Part shown: positions 7,526 through 16,754 of the stretch, one piece after another
Layout of the letters: each line of letters begins with the position of its first letter
Position numbering within the stretch: the first letter of the stretch is position 1
Assembly (NCBI GenBank): GCA_902629395.1
Contig: CACOQT010000008.1
Span: forward strand, 1-36,036
Direction: 5' to 3'
Length of the DNA: 36,036 bases
From: an uncultured Prochlorococcus sp.
GTDB lineage: Bacteria > Cyanobacteriota > Cyanobacteriia > PCC-6307 > Cyanobiaceae
Program-made: the position numbers and the translations under genes
Notes under the pieces: generated by a model
The model's input: the letters and a program-made list of their open reading frames with translations, nothing else
The model's database searches: none
Told to the model about the DNA's origin: nothing

Positions 7526-8416
7526 ATGATTCAAAATATTGTCAAGCAATTGGATCCTCTGCCCTCTAAATCAAAGTTAGTCATATTTGGCGGCGGATTC
7601 AGTGGCCAAAGAATTGCAAGCGTAGGGAGGCATTTTGGAGCAAACGTTTTATGCAGCAGAAGGAAAAAAAATAGCAAAGGAGCTGATTTCATATTTGACA
7701 GCAACATAAAAGTCTCTAATGAAGTTTTCGAAGGAGCTACACATGTCTTAAGTTGTATTCCTCCTTTGTTGAGTGGAGAGGATCCAGTACTAAAACAACT
7801 AAAGACTCAATTACTAAACTCAAAAAAATTAAGATGGGTTGGCTACTTATCTACTACTGGAGTGTATGGAGATACACAAGGGAAATGGGTGAGTGAAGAC
7901 TCATCTCCCAATCCTCAACAAGAGAGAAGTATCAGAAGATTTTCATGCGAAAAACAATGGTTAGAGACCAAACTTCCAGTTCAAATACTTAGATTGCCAG
8001 GTATTTATGGCCCTGGAAGATCTGCATTTGAAAGTCTCATATCAGGAACAGTAAAAATGGTTGATAAACCAGGTCAAGTTTTTTCTAGAGTTCATGTTGA
8101 TGATATTGCAGGAGCTGTATTATTTTTGATTAATCTTTTCTCACAGGGAAAAGATCCAAAAGTAATAAACGTAGCTGACAACTTACCTACAAGCAATCTT
8201 GAGGTTATTGCTTTCGCAGCAAAATTAGCTAAAAAGCCCCTACCCTCCAAAATACCTTTCGAAATCGCAAAAAAATCAATGAGTCCAATGGCACTATCTT
8301 TTTGGGAAGAAAATCGAAAAGTTGATAACAAGTTATTATGCAAAAAACTTGGCTATTCTCTAATTTACCCTGATTATAAAGCTGGATTAAAAAATTGCTT
8401 CTCCAAACTAAAATGA
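7526..8416 (+). CDS. NAD(P)-dependent epimerase/dehydratase-like protein
   Basis: An extended short-chain dehydrogenase of the YeeZ-like branch, 296 residues. The N-terminal Rossmann motif reads FGGGFSGQRIA (about 21-31). A catalytic-type region YLSTTGVYGDTQG (about 109-121) follows, with a Tyr where SDR enzymes have one but no typical YxxxK, and a LPGIYGPGRS motif lies near residue 160. Substrate unknown; a sugar-nucleotide role is possible, but no sugar pathway genes are nearby. The start ATG 7526 gives a standard N-terminus. Confidence 0.82.
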   Translation: MIQNIVKQLDPLPSKSKLVIFGGGFSGQRIASVGRHFGANVLCSRRKKNSKGADFIFDSNIKVSNEVFEGATHVLSCIPPLLSGEDPVLKQLKTQLLNSKKLRWVGYLSTTGVYGDTQGKWVSEDSSPNPQQERSIRRFSCEKQWLETKLPVQILRLPGIYGPGRSAFESLISGTVKMVDKPGQVFSRVHVDDIAGAVLFLINLFSQGKDPKVINVADNLPTSNLEVIAFAAKLAKKPLPSKIPFEIAKKSMSPMALSFWEENRKVDNKLLCKKLGYSLIYPDYKAGLKNCFSKLK

Positions 8417-8419
8417 ATT

Positions 8420-8456
8420 AATAGTCATCTTTTCTCAATTATATTTATTGACTATT
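8420..8456 (+). terminator. Hairpin after the SDR-like gene
   Basis: AATAGTCA at 8420-8427 and TGACTATT at 8449-8456 are perfect inverted repeats with a 21-nt loop, beginning just after the stop codon. No uninterrupted T-run follows. It may mark the 3' end of the transcript, but the long loop makes it weak. Confidence 0.3.
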
Positions 8457-8541
8457 CTATTAAAAAGTCGTGTAATTTAAATAACTAATTAAATTTTAAT
8501 GTTTTAAATCCAATATCTTATATAAACTTACTCAAAATTAT

Positions 8542-8575
8542 TAGGCAAAGCCTTAATACAAGCTTTACTAAAGCT
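8542..8575. promoter_or_regulatory. Two adjacent dyads upstream of pdxA
   Basis: AGCTTTACTAAAGCT at 8561-8575 is a perfect 7+1+7 palindrome, 30 bp before the pdxA start. Just upstream, AGGC-AAA-GCCT (about 8544-8554) forms a second small dyad. Together they could be an operator or a 5'-UTR hairpin pair. No regulator is known to me for this site. Confidence 0.4.
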
Positions 8576-8604
8576 GAGGATTACCTTCACAAAGCACGTC
8601 ACAA

Positions 8605-9630
8605 ATGCAAAACCTAAAAACATCCAAAAATAATAAAAATAAACTTATTATTTCATTAGGTGATCCTGCAGGAATTGGGACTGAAATAACATTAAAAGCT
8701 CTTGGGTCTGAATACTTAAATAAAAACATATACCCTATACTTGTAGGGTGCAAAAATAATATTCATAGTGTTTATTTAAAATTAATTGAGCATGGAATAA
8801 ATAGTATTCCCAATCCAGATAAGCTTGATATTATAGATATTCCATTAGAGGAAAAAATAATTCCTGGAGTAGTTAATAAATATAGTGGCTCTGCAAGTTA
8901 TAAATGGCTTTTAAATGCTATTAATTTTCTTTTAGAAGGTAAAGCAAATGCTCTCGTAACAGCACCTATTTCAAAAGTTGCCTGGCACAAAGCCGGTCAT
9001 GAGTTTGCAGGCCAAACTGAATTATTAGGAAAAGTAACTAATAAAAAAACTTCTATGCTTTTTACAGCAATATCACCTAATAATGGATGGAGATTTAATA
9101 CTTTATTAGCTACAACTCACATACCTCTTAATAAAATAAATGATACTTTGACAAAGAAATTAATTAGATACAAATTAGATGCTTTATTAGATTTTTGTCG
9201 TAAATTCAAAGAAAAGCCAGTGTTACAAATCGCGGGCTTAAATCCACATGCAGGTGAAGAAGGAAAAATTGGAAGTGAAGAGCAAAACATAATTATTCCT
9301 ACTTTAAATGAATGGCAATCAGACAATCCGACTATAAAAATTTTTGGGCCAACACCTCCAGACACCTGCTGGATATCTTCAATAAACGCCTGGAATAGTG
9401 CCTCAAATGTAAACAATGCCCCTGATGGAATACTTTCTTTATATCACGATCAAGGTCTTATCCCTGTAAAGCTAATTGCCTTTGATGAAGCCGTAAATAC
9501 AACTCTTGGTCTACCTTTTGTGAGGACATCGCCTGATCATGGAGTCGCCCTTGATATTGCAGGTAAATTTACAGCTAGAGAAAAAAGTATGGTTGCTGCA
9601 CTAAATAATGCTTGGCTTCTTTCTCAATAA
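8605..9630 (+). CDS. pdxA: 4-hydroxythreonine-4-phosphate dehydrogenase
   Basis: PdxA oxidises 4-phosphohydroxy-L-threonine with NAD in the DXP-dependent pyridoxal phosphate pathway, in the cytoplasm. Family landmarks in the 341 residues are ISLGDPAGIGTEI (about 17-29), TAPISKVAWHKAGHEFAGQT (about 117-136) with a metal-binding His, TTHIPL (about 172), and the C-terminal LYHDQGLIPVK and RTSPDHGVALDIAG with further metal and substrate ligands. All are intact. ATG 8605 gives the usual N-terminus. The gene ends 8 bp from the convergent accB. Confidence 0.96.
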   Translation: MQNLKTSKNNKNKLIISLGDPAGIGTEITLKALGSEYLNKNIYPILVGCKNNIHSVYLKLIEHGINSIPNPDKLDIIDIPLEEKIIPGVVNKYSGSASYKWLLNAINFLLEGKANALVTAPISKVAWHKAGHEFAGQTELLGKVTNKKTSMLFTAISPNNGWRFNTLLATTHIPLNKINDTLTKKLIRYKLDALLDFCRKFKEKPVLQIAGLNPHAGEEGKIGSEEQNIIIPTLNEWQSDNPTIKIFGPTPPDTCWISSINAWNSASNVNNAPDGILSLYHDQGLIPVKLIAFDEAVNTTLGLPFVRTSPDHGVALDIAGKFTAREKSMVAALNNAWLLSQ

Positions 9631-9638
9631 ATAAAACT

Positions 9639-10133
9639 TTATGCAGGTTTTAATATCATTAAAACTTGACCAAACTCAACAGGCGTTCCATTTTCAACAA
9701 GAATTTCAACTACCTCTCCACTTACCTCCGATTCCAGTTCATTCATTAATTTCATAGCCTCAAGAATACAAACGGCTTGGCCAATATTTATTCTTGACCC
9801 TATTTCCACGAAAGGGGGTTCTTCCGGTCCTGGTGCCCGATAAAAAGTCCCAACCATAGGAGCAGTAACTTCGACCAGATCAGAGCGTGATCCAGGCACT
9901 GAAGGGGGGGGAGTGCTTGGAACTGTAGAAGCCTCGATTTTGCGCTGTTGTGGCGGATCAATCTCTTCAGAGGCGATTTTCTTTTGAGTAGCTATTGATT
10001 CTGATGGGGGACCAAAATTACGTTTAACTTCCAAACAAAAATCTTCTCCCTCAAGTCGAAACTCTTGAATATCGCTCTCAGCTAAAGTTGCCAACAAGCG
10101 ATGCAGCTCTTCGTGATCAAGATTCATAGTCAT
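9639..10133 (-). CDS. accB: Biotin carboxyl carrier protein of acetyl-CoA carboxylase
   Basis: BCCP carries CO2 on biotin between biotin carboxylase and carboxyltransferase in the first step of fatty acid synthesis. The C-terminal biotinyl domain (about 88-164) has EAMKLMNE with the biotinylated Lys128. An N-terminal helix ([20 protein letters not shown]) and a Pro/Ser-rich linker (about 55-85) precede it. ATG 10133 overlaps the efp stop by ATGA, and ATG 10127 is a second option. The overlap suggests translational coupling with efp, a pair long conserved in cyanobacteria. A run of eight G (C on the coding strand) at 9904-9911 codes for the Pro triplet in the linker. Confidence 0.96.
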   Translation of the reverse strand: MTMNLDHEELHRLLATLAESDIQEFRLEGEDFCLEVKRNFGPPSESIATQKKIASEEIDPPQQRKIEASTVPSTPPPSVPGSRSDLVEVTAPMVGTFYRAPGPEEPPFVEIGSRINIGQAVCILEAMKLMNELESEVSGEVVEILVENGTPVEFGQVLMILKPA

Positions 10134-10693
10134 TGTGCTTCTCGCCCTAGATAACTGTCATTTCGAGTATCAACTCGAATTTTCTCACCAATTGAAATAA
10201 ATAATGGGACCATTACTTGAGCTCCTGTCTCTAAGATTGCCGGCTTTGTCCCTCCCGAAGCAGTGTCACCTTTGACTCCAGGATCAGTTTCTTTTATTTC
10301 TAAAACAACTGAGTTTGGCAATTCAACTTCAAGTGGTTTTTCATTCCAAGAGACTACATTAACTTCCATACCCTCCTTTAGATATTTTTTGCTTTCACCA
10401 ATTTGTTTTCCTGTTAAGCGTGTTTCTTCATAACTATTCATGTCCATGAATACAAAATCATCCCCATCCATGTATGTGTGTTGCAACTTGGATTTCTCCA
10501 AAAGTGCTTGAGGGACCATTTCACCAGCCCTGAAAGTCTTTTCAACAACATTGCCACTCACAACAGCTTTTAATTTGGTCCTGACAAACGCAGAACCCTT
10601 ACCAGGCTTGACATGTAGAAATTCAATAACACGCCAAACTGCACCGTCTAGCTCGATTGTAGTGCCAGTGCGAAAGTCGTTACTTGAAATCAT
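10130..10693 (-). CDS. efp: Elongation factor P
   Basis: EF-P binds between P and E sites and rescues ribosomes stalled at polyproline. The 187 residues show three β-barrel domains. The tip loop is [10 protein letters not shown], with Lys32 at the position modified in E. coli (Lys34). The C-terminus has the conserved [17 protein letters not shown]. The first gene of the efp-accB transcript, it is divergent from the cyclophilin gene across 63 bp. AccB is Pro-rich in its linker, so EF-P could help its translation; that is inference. Confidence 0.97.
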   Translation of the reverse strand: MISSNDFRTGTTIELDGAVWRVIEFLHVKPGKGSAFVRTKLKAVVSGNVVEKTFRAGEMVPQALLEKSKLQHTYMDGDDFVFMDMNSYEETRLTGKQIGESKKYLKEGMEVNVVSWNEKPLEVELPNSVVLEIKETDPGVKGDTASGGTKPAILETGAQVMVPLFISIGEKIRVDTRNDSYLGREAQ

Positions 10694-10756
10694 TCACACA
10701 AAAGATACCAATCGATCATAAGTCTGTGCCAAAGTCATGCAAAACAAAGAATTAAC

Positions 10757-11833
10757 ATGGCAAAAAAGATTTGCATTCTTGCCCTCATAACGATCCTATT
10801 TTCTCTTGGCTCTCCTTGGATTGAACCAGTTGCTGCAGGCCTTCCAAATGGTAATCGACTAAAAGATCCTTATGCAATATTAAGAAATTCTTTACCAATT
10901 GAACAAAAAGAATTACGTGAATTACAAAACAAACTCGAAGATACAAGTGAAGATATTCGAGGCAGTAGATGGTCAGCTGTTAGCAAAGCCACTTCGAGAA
11001 GTCAATTTTTAGTAAGTAACAAAAAAAATCAAATTATTAACTCCGTTCCGGAAGAAAATAAGCAGAAAGCAACTGAACTAATTTTAAATTTAAAAGAAGA
11101 GCTTGATGAATTAGGACAAATAGCGAACGAAAAAAACAAGGCCTCATTTCTCAAAGTCAGACGTCAAGGATTGAAAACAATAGATGAAATAGAATCTCTT
11201 CTAATCACAGATGACTTTCCACACCAAATACCCGATGAATATGACAATTTACCAAGACTTTTAGGTAGAGCAAATGTAGAAATAAAAACATCCAAAGGAA
11301 ATATGAATGCAATTATTGATGGTTACAATGCTCCTCTTACGGCAGGAGCGTTTATTGATCTTTCCTTAAAAGGTTTTTACGATGGTTTACCAATTAATAG
11401 AGCTGAAGAATTTTTTATTCTTCAAACTGGGGATCCTCTAGGTGAAGCGATTGGATTTGTAGACCCTGATACTAATCAGTTGAGAAAAGTTCCATTAGAA
11501 ATAAGAACACCGAATTTTGAAGACACTCTTTATGGAGAAACTTTTGAGGATGTTGGTCTTTACACTGAAACACCGGTTTTGCCGTTCGCAACTTTAGGAA
11601 CACTTGGCTGGGCTCACTCAGATAAAGATTTAAATGATGGTTCATCTCAGTTTTTCTTTTTCTTATATGAGGCTGAATTAAATCCAGCTGGACGCAATCT
11701 TATTGATGGAAGAAACGCTGCCTTTGGCTATGTTATTGAGGGTTCTGAAATATTAAATAAACTTGGTGTAGATGATAAAATTATTTCAATTAAAGTATTA
11801 AATGGTGCTGAAAATCTAAAACTCAAAGCTTAA
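10757..11833 (+). CDS. Lumenal cyclophilin-type isomerase, TLP40/CYP38-like
   Basis: The N-terminus is a Sec-type signal peptide (hydrophobic 5-18, Ala-rich end near 26-27), so the protein should be exported, probably to the thylakoid lumen. A helical domain (about 38-145) precedes a cyclophilin-like barrel (about 180-355). In plants, proteins of this layout assist photosystem II assembly. Compared with classic cyclophilins, the Arg in NRAEEF and Gln in LQTGDP are kept, as is FFF in SQFFFF. The equivalents of the Trp121 and the final His (HTVFG, here RNAAFG) are missing, so isomerase activity may be weak or absent. It is followed by thiL 12 bp later, suggesting cotranscription. Confidence 0.88.
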   Translation: MAKKICILALITILFSLGSPWIEPVAAGLPNGNRLKDPYAILRNSLPIEQKELRELQNKLEDTSEDIRGSRWSAVSKATSRSQFLVSNKKNQIINSVPEENKQKATELILNLKEELDELGQIANEKNKASFLKVRRQGLKTIDEIESLLITDDFPHQIPDEYDNLPRLLGRANVEIKTSKGNMNAIIDGYNAPLTAGAFIDLSLKGFYDGLPINRAEEFFILQTGDPLGEAIGFVDPDTNQLRKVPLEIRTPNFEDTLYGETFEDVGLYTETPVLPFATLGTLGWAHSDKDLNDGSSQFFFFLYEAELNPAGRNLIDGRNAAFGYVIEGSEILNKLGVDDKIISIKVLNGAENLKLKA

Positions 11834-11845
11834 GTACTAATTAAA

Positions 11846-12829
11846 GTGACTACTACTATTAAAGATATAGGTGAAATAGGGTTACTTAATCGTTTAAAAA
11901 AATTTATGCGACATGGGCAGATAGACGATGATGTTGCTGAAATACAATCAAAAAGAAAAAATATACTTATAAATAATGATTTACTTGTAGAGAAAATTCA
12001 TTTTTGCGAAAGCATTTCGAATGCTAAAGATATTGGTTGGAAATGTATTACTACAAATATTTCTGATCTAATTTGCAGCGGTTCAGTGAAAATAATTTCC
12101 TTCAGTATTGGGCTTGTTTTACCGCCCAGCACAACACTGAAGTGGGTAGAGGAACTATACGAAGGTATGTCTGAAGCTATTAAGGAATTTGGCGGAGAAA
12201 TCATTGGTGGAGATTGCTCTTGTGGAGAAACAAAAATGATATCAATAACAGCAATTGGAGAAATGAACCAGCCCAGGCTACACAAAGGAAATGCTTTACC
12301 AGGAGATTACCTCGTTAGCACTGGGTATCATGGATTAAGCAGATTAGGTTTAGCCCTCTTAAAATCAGAGGATTTACCTAGTAAAGAGATAATCAGTCCC
12401 AAACTATTCAACGAATCCATACAGGCTCACAAAAGGCCTTATCCCGCCCTGAAGGCACTTGAGGCATTAATCAGCTGCAAACCTGCTCTGATGAGCTGGA
12501 GAGCCGCAGGAACAGATAGTAGCGATGGCCTCATCGAGTCAATTAGAGGAATTTGCCAAAGCAGTAATTGTCAAGCAGTTTTGTCGAAATCCTCTTTCTT
12601 AAAACATCCAGACTGGCCACTAAATCCAGATTGGGATGAATGGTTTCTTTATGGAGGCGAAGATTATGAATTAATACTTAGTCTGCCTAAAAAATGGGCA
12701 AAAAAATTATCAAAGAAATTAAAAACTGCCAGAATAATTGGATTTACTAGAAAGGGTAAACCTCAAATATTCTGGGACAATTTAGAAGAAATTAATATTG
12801 ATCGGCTTAAGCTATTTCAACACTTTTAA
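11846..12829 (+). CDS. thiL: Thiamine-monophosphate kinase
   Basis: ThiL makes thiamine diphosphate from thiamine monophosphate with ATP. The 327 residues contain the acidic ATP/Mg loop QIDDDVAEI (about 26-34), NISDLICSG (about 71-79), GGDCSCGETKM, SSDGLIESI and GGEDYELILSLP (about 271-282), the order seen in the AIR-synthase-like fold. The first motif is GDDAAV in many homologues and here is DDDVAEI, so it is a diverged version. Start is GTG 11846, since no ATG lies between the preceding stop and the conserved N-terminus. It ends 16 bp from the convergent gap2. Confidence 0.9.
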   Translation: MTTTIKDIGEIGLLNRLKKFMRHGQIDDDVAEIQSKRKNILINNDLLVEKIHFCESISNAKDIGWKCITTNISDLICSGSVKIISFSIGLVLPPSTTLKWVEELYEGMSEAIKEFGGEIIGGDCSCGETKMISITAIGEMNQPRLHKGNALPGDYLVSTGYHGLSRLGLALLKSEDLPSKEIISPKLFNESIQAHKRPYPALKALEALISCKPALMSWRAAGTDSSDGLIESIRGICQSSNCQAVLSKSSFLKHPDWPLNPDWDEWFLYGGEDYELILSLPKKWAKKLSKKLKTARIIGFTRKGKPQIFWDNLEEINIDRLKLFQHF

Positions 12830-12845
12830 ATATCCAAATTAAATT

Positions 12846-13868
12846 TTATTGCCATTTCTGAGCAACAATTTCAGCTAAATCAACAACCCTTTGGCTGTAA
12901 CCCCACTCGTTATCATACCAAGCTAAAACTTTGACCATATTGTCATCGATGCACATTGTTAATGCTTCATCAACAATGGTTGATTCATTAGTTCCAGCAT
13001 AATCAGAGGAAACTAGAGGCAAATCTCCATATTTGATAATACCTTTCATTTCTCCCTCAGAAGCGGTTTTCAATAATGCATTTACTTCTTCAGAACTTGT
13101 TTTACGACTGGATTCAAAAACTAAATCAACCGCAGAAACATTAGGAGTTGGTACACGCATCGCAATACCAGTAAGCTTTCCTTTCATTTCTGGATAAACA
13201 AGAGCTACAGCTTTTGCCGCTCCTGTTGACGTAGGAACTAAATTCATTGCGGCAGCTCGTGCTCTACGCAAGTCACGGTGTGCATTATCCAAGATTCTTT
13301 GGTCTCCTGTATAACTGTGAATTGTGGTCATTAAACCTTTATTTATTCCTAGCTTTTGATCTAAAACTTTTACTATTGGTGCTAGACAGTTAGTAGTACA
13401 ACTTGCATTGCTGAGGATATCAAAATCTCCATGAGAATACTGATCAGCATTTACACCAACCACATATGTTCCAACACCATCACCTTTTCCTGGAGCAGTA
13501 AGAATAACTTTCTTAGCTCCTACCTGTAAGTGCTTACTAGCTCCAACATCTGTATTAAATACTCCTGTTGACTCAATAACCAAATCAATATCCCACTCTT
13601 TCCAGGGAAGATTTAATGGATTTCTATCCGAGTAACATCTAATAGTTTTGCCATTAATTTCAAAGGTATCGTCTGTATGAGAGATTTCAGCATCATTTAT
13701 TGCACCGAGAATTGAATCGTATTTGAGTAAATGGGCACAAGTCTTTGGATCAGAGGTTACGTTGATACCTACCACCTCAATATTTGTATTTGTACCCCTA
13801 CTGAGCCAACAACGCATAAAATTGCGTCCTATTCTTCCGAAGCCATTAATCGCAACACGCAAAGTCAT
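12846..13868 (-). CDS. gap2: Glyceraldehyde-3-phosphate dehydrogenase, Gap2 type
   Basis: Catalyses reduction of 1,3-bisphosphoglycerate in the Calvin cycle and the reverse reaction in gluconeogenesis. The 340 residues show the Rossmann GFGRIGR (9-15), catalytic Cys157 in SNASCTTN and His184 in IHSYTGDQR. The residues [18 protein letters not shown] (35-52) fit the photosynthetic, NADP-accepting Gap2 type rather than glycolytic Gap1. Gap2 enzymes are commonly regulated by the small protein CP12; its gene is not here. Start ATG 13868 and the divergent spacer with murC (168 bp) suggest its own promoter; the minus-strand hexamer TATGAT at 13907-13912 is a weak candidate -10. Confidence 0.95.
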   Translation of the reverse strand: MTLRVAINGFGRIGRNFMRCWLSRGTNTNIEVVGINVTSDPKTCAHLLKYDSILGAINDAEISHTDDTFEINGKTIRCYSDRNPLNLPWKEWDIDLVIESTGVFNTDVGASKHLQVGAKKVILTAPGKGDGVGTYVVGVNADQYSHGDFDILSNASCTTNCLAPIVKVLDQKLGINKGLMTTIHSYTGDQRILDNAHRDLRRARAAAMNLVPTSTGAAKAVALVYPEMKGKLTGIAMRVPTPNVSAVDLVFESSRKTSSEEVNALLKTASEGEMKGIIKYGDLPLVSSDYAGTNESTIVDEALTMCIDDNMVKVLAWYDNEWGYSQRVVDLAEIVAQKWQ

Positions 13869-13941
13869 TTCAAAAACGGTTAAACCGCATAAGCTACTGG
13901 CCGCTGATCATACAGAACGATGAGCATTTTGAAAAAAAATT

Positions 13942-14040
13942 ATGCCTTCAGCAAATAAAAAAGTACAAATCGCTCTAACTTCTTCAAAAAATGTGCCTTT
14001 TGAAAGATCAAGGGTTATCTTTCAATCGACACCAAAATGA
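13942..14040 (+). CDS. Possible 32-aa upstream ORF overlapping murC
   Basis: ATG 13942 begins a 32-codon frame with product [20 protein letters not shown] followed by [12 protein letters not shown]. Its stop TGA overlaps the murC ATG in the form ATGA. This is the classic shape of a translationally coupled leader. The composition is not obviously protein-like and the frame could be chance. I know no such leader in front of murC, and the other side of the spacer belongs to gap2. Confidence 0.25.
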   Translation: MPSANKKVQIALTSSKNVPFERSRVIFQSTPK

Positions 14041-15491
14041 AATTGAAGAAGTTAAAGCTTTCACATCCTCATATTCACTTTATTGGAATTGGAGGTATTG
14101 GTATGTCTGCCATAGCCATGATTCTTGCTAAAAATGGATATTCCGTATCAGGTTCTGATATCAGAAATAGCCACATTTTAAAAGAATTAGCAAAAAATAA
14201 TATCAATGTATTTGAAACACAAAAAGAGTCAAACATCGACAAAATTTTAAAAAATAAGAATAATAATATTTTAGTTGTAATTAGCTCTGCAATACGTTCT
14301 GACAATCTCGAGTTAAAAAGGGCTAAAAAATATAATTTACAAATAAAACATCGTTCACAAATACTCAAATTATTAATTGATCAAAAAAAATCTATAGTTA
14401 TTTCAGGTTCACACGGTAAAACAACTACAAGTACATACATAACAACTATTCTCTCAATTTTAAACAAAGATCCAACTGCTGTAATTGGTGGTATAGTTCC
14501 GCTTTATAATAAAAATTACAATTTAGGAAGAAGTGAAATATTAGTAGCAGAAGCAGATGAGTCAGATGGATCGTTAGTCACGTTTAATTCTAACATAAGT
14601 ATCATAACAAATATAGAGCTCGAACATGTTGATCATTATCGAGATCTAAAAGATCTAATAAAAGTAATGAAAGAATTTGCAGAAAAATCTAATTATTTAA
14701 TTGCAAATTATGACTGTAAAAATCTCAAAAATAATATAGAAGCATCTCACTGGTTTTCAATTCAGGAAACTAATGATATAGATTTTGCATTAATTCCAAA
14801 AGTATCAAATGGATGTGAAATTATTGCAGAATATTATGAAAAAGGAAAATTTATTGATCTTATAAATGTACCTATCCCTGGAATACACAATTTAAGTAAT
14901 ACAGTAGCTGCTATAGCAGCGTGCAGAATAGCTGGAATTCTGTTCAAAGATATAAAAGAAGGAATTAAACATTTGAAGCTTCCATCAAGAAGATTTGATT
15001 ATAAAGGTTTATGGAAAAACAGATTAGTCGTAGAAGATTATGCTCATCATCCTAGTGAAATTGATGCTGCAATATCAATTGCTTCTACTATAAAAAATAC
15101 AAAAAATAATCTTTCAGAAATTGCACCTGAAAGATTAGTATCAATATTTCAACCACACAGGTATAGCAGAACTTTAAAATTTCAAAAAGAATTTGCGATA
15201 AGTCTTAGTAAATCTGATTTAGTATTCATAAGTCCTATTTACTCTGCCGGTGAAAATAAAATCGAAGGAATAAACAATAAGACTATTGGAAATAAGTTAA
15301 GAAAATTAAACCCCGACCTAGAAGTTTATACTCCAGATAACAATCAAGATTTAATAAAACTTATAAAAAAATATACAAAAGAAAAAGATTTAATTCTAGT
15401 TATGGGTGCAGGAGATATTAATATAATATGTTCAAATTTATTTTTAAAAGTAATTAATAATTGGTCAATAAAAAATGATTTAGTTGCTTAG
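14037..15491 (+). CDS. murC: UDP-N-acetylmuramate-L-alanine ligase
   Basis: MurC adds L-Ala to UDP-MurNAc with ATP, the first amino-acid step of peptidoglycan synthesis in the cytoplasm. The 484 residues contain the UDP-binding [14 protein letters not shown] (14-27), the ATP P-loop GSHGKTTT (124-131), EADESDGSL (about 173-181), the EHVDHY motif (about 200-205) and the C-terminal DYAHHPSEI and FQPHRYSR. Start ATG 14037 gives the family N-terminus and overlaps the stop of an upstream 32-codon frame. It is followed by murB 2 bp later, a tight pair working in sequence on the same pathway. Confidence 0.96.
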   Translation: MKLKKLKLSHPHIHFIGIGGIGMSAIAMILAKNGYSVSGSDIRNSHILKELAKNNINVFETQKESNIDKILKNKNNNILVVISSAIRSDNLELKRAKKYNLQIKHRSQILKLLIDQKKSIVISGSHGKTTTSTYITTILSILNKDPTAVIGGIVPLYNKNYNLGRSEILVAEADESDGSLVTFNSNISIITNIELEHVDHYRDLKDLIKVMKEFAEKSNYLIANYDCKNLKNNIEASHWFSIQETNDIDFALIPKVSNGCEIIAEYYEKGKFIDLINVPIPGIHNLSNTVAAIAACRIAGILFKDIKEGIKHLKLPSRRFDYKGLWKNRLVVEDYAHHPSEIDAAISIASTIKNTKNNLSEIAPERLVSIFQPHRYSRTLKFQKEFAISLSKSDLVFISPIYSAGENKIEGINNKTIGNKLRKLNPDLEVYTPDNNQDLIKLIKKYTKEKDLILVMGAGDINIICSNLFLKVINNWSIKNDLVA

Positions 15492-15493
15492 CA

Positions 15494-16369
15494 ATGAATT
15501 GCATTAAATTAGAAAAAAATATTTCCTTATCAAATTTTACAACTTGGCGAATAGGAGGCCCAGCAGAATGGATTGGTCAACCAAAAAATATAGAAGAAAT
15601 TAAATATCTAATTAATTGGATAAATAAGAAAAAAATTCCCTGCAATATTATAGGTGCTGGATCAAATCTTTTAATAAATGACAAAGGAATTCAAGGTTTA
15701 AGCATTTGTACGCGTAATTTCAAAGGCATAAAAATCGATAAAAATAATGGAATTATCGAAGCTTGTAGCGGTGAAATGCTTCCTACCTTAGCCAGAAAAG
15801 CTGCTGCGAATGGACTTCATGGACTCGAATGGGCGGTGGGGATACCAGGAACAATTGGTGGAGCAGTAGTTATGAACGCAGGAGCACAGGGACATTGCAT
15901 ATCCGACTATTTAGAGAGTATTGCAACGCTTTCTTTAAAAGGAGAATACAAAATGATCAAAGGAAAAAATCTCAATTTTGGATATAGACAGAGTCTTCTT
16001 CAAAATGAGAGCTTAATTGTCTTATCTGCTCGACTCAAACTGGTACCAGGTCACGCCGACAAAATTCGACAAATTACGAATGAAAACCTAAATAATCGAT
16101 TAAGAACTCAGCCTTATAAATCCCAAACATGCGGAAGTGTATTTCGAAATCCAGAACCTTTAAAAGCCGCAAAATTAATTGAAGAACTTGGTTTAAAAGG
16201 ACTTCGTTTAGGTGGAGCTGAAATATCTAAAATGCATTCAAATTTTATTATTAATGCAAATAGAGCCTCCTCTTCTGACGTCAAAGAGTTAATTGAATAT
16301 ATACAAAAAAAAGTCTTTAATTCTTATGGAATCTTGTTAGAAACAGAAGTCAAACAATGTGGCTTTTAA
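15494..16369 (+). CDS. murB: UDP-N-acetylenolpyruvoylglucosamine reductase
   Basis: MurB reduces UDP-GlcNAc-enolpyruvate to UDP-MurNAc, the substrate of MurC, using FAD and NADPH. The 291 residues hold the FAD-binding IGAGSNLLIND (about 53-63), GLEWAVGIPGTIGGAVVMNAG (about 114-134), the GYRQSLLQ stretch, the QTCGSVFRNP catalytic-Ser region (about 212-221) and the terminal LLETEVKQCG with the acidic residue of the active site. The GSVFRNP form and length fit the type II enzymes common outside the enterics. It ends 37 bp before ebfC. Confidence 0.96.
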   Translation: MNCIKLEKNISLSNFTTWRIGGPAEWIGQPKNIEEIKYLINWINKKKIPCNIIGAGSNLLINDKGIQGLSICTRNFKGIKIDKNNGIIEACSGEMLPTLARKAAANGLHGLEWAVGIPGTIGGAVVMNAGAQGHCISDYLESIATLSLKGEYKMIKGKNLNFGYRQSLLQNESLIVLSARLKLVPGHADKIRQITNENLNNRLRTQPYKSQTCGSVFRNPEPLKAAKLIEELGLKGLRLGGAEISKMHSNFIINANRASSSDVKELIEYIQKKVFNSYGILLETEVKQCGF

Positions 16370-16406
16370 ATTTAGACCCTAAAATCAAAGACAATAGGAA
16401 ATTCTT

Positions 16407-16754
16407 ATGGCTGGATTCGGACTACCAAATTTTGGACAATTGACTGAAGCTTTTAAAAAAGCACAACAAATTCAGCAAAATGCTCAAAAACTTCAAGAAG
16501 AACTTGAAGTTATGGAAATAATGGGAACAGACAATGACAGCCGTGCAAAAATATGGATGTCAGGAAATCAAAAACCCTTGCGGGTTGAAATCGACCCGTC
16601 TCTTCTCTCTGAGGAAATAGGAATAATCGAAGAAGCCATACTAGATGCTATGAAATCCGCTCACGAAGTTTCAACTTCAACAATGAAAGAGCGAATGGAA
16701 GATCTGACAGGTGGATTTAAACTTAACCTACCCGGTATGGGAGATGAGAACTAA
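16407..16754 (+). CDS. ebfC: YbaB/EbfC nucleoid-associated protein
   Basis: A small DNA-binding, dimer-forming protein of 115 residues. The N-terminal amphipathic helix is rich in Gln ([19 protein letters not shown]), and the typical [12 protein letters not shown] lies near the C-terminus. In other bacteria, relatives bind DNA as a pincer-like dimer; the role in picocyanobacteria is not known to me. The ribosome site is fair: GGAA lies 6 bases before ATG 16407. Its last 32 bases overlap the 3' end of rsgA on the other strand. Confidence 0.93.
   Translation: MAGFGLPNFGQLTEAFKKAQQIQQNAQKLQEELEVMEIMGTDNDSRAKIWMSGNQKPLRVEIDPSLLSEEIGIIEEAILDAMKSAHEVSTSTMKERMEDLTGGFKLNLPGMGDEN

Noticed and set aside
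13723-13923. 66-codon plus-strand frame antisense to the gap2 5' end
   Set aside because: It mirrors strongly constrained gap2 codons and has no own features.
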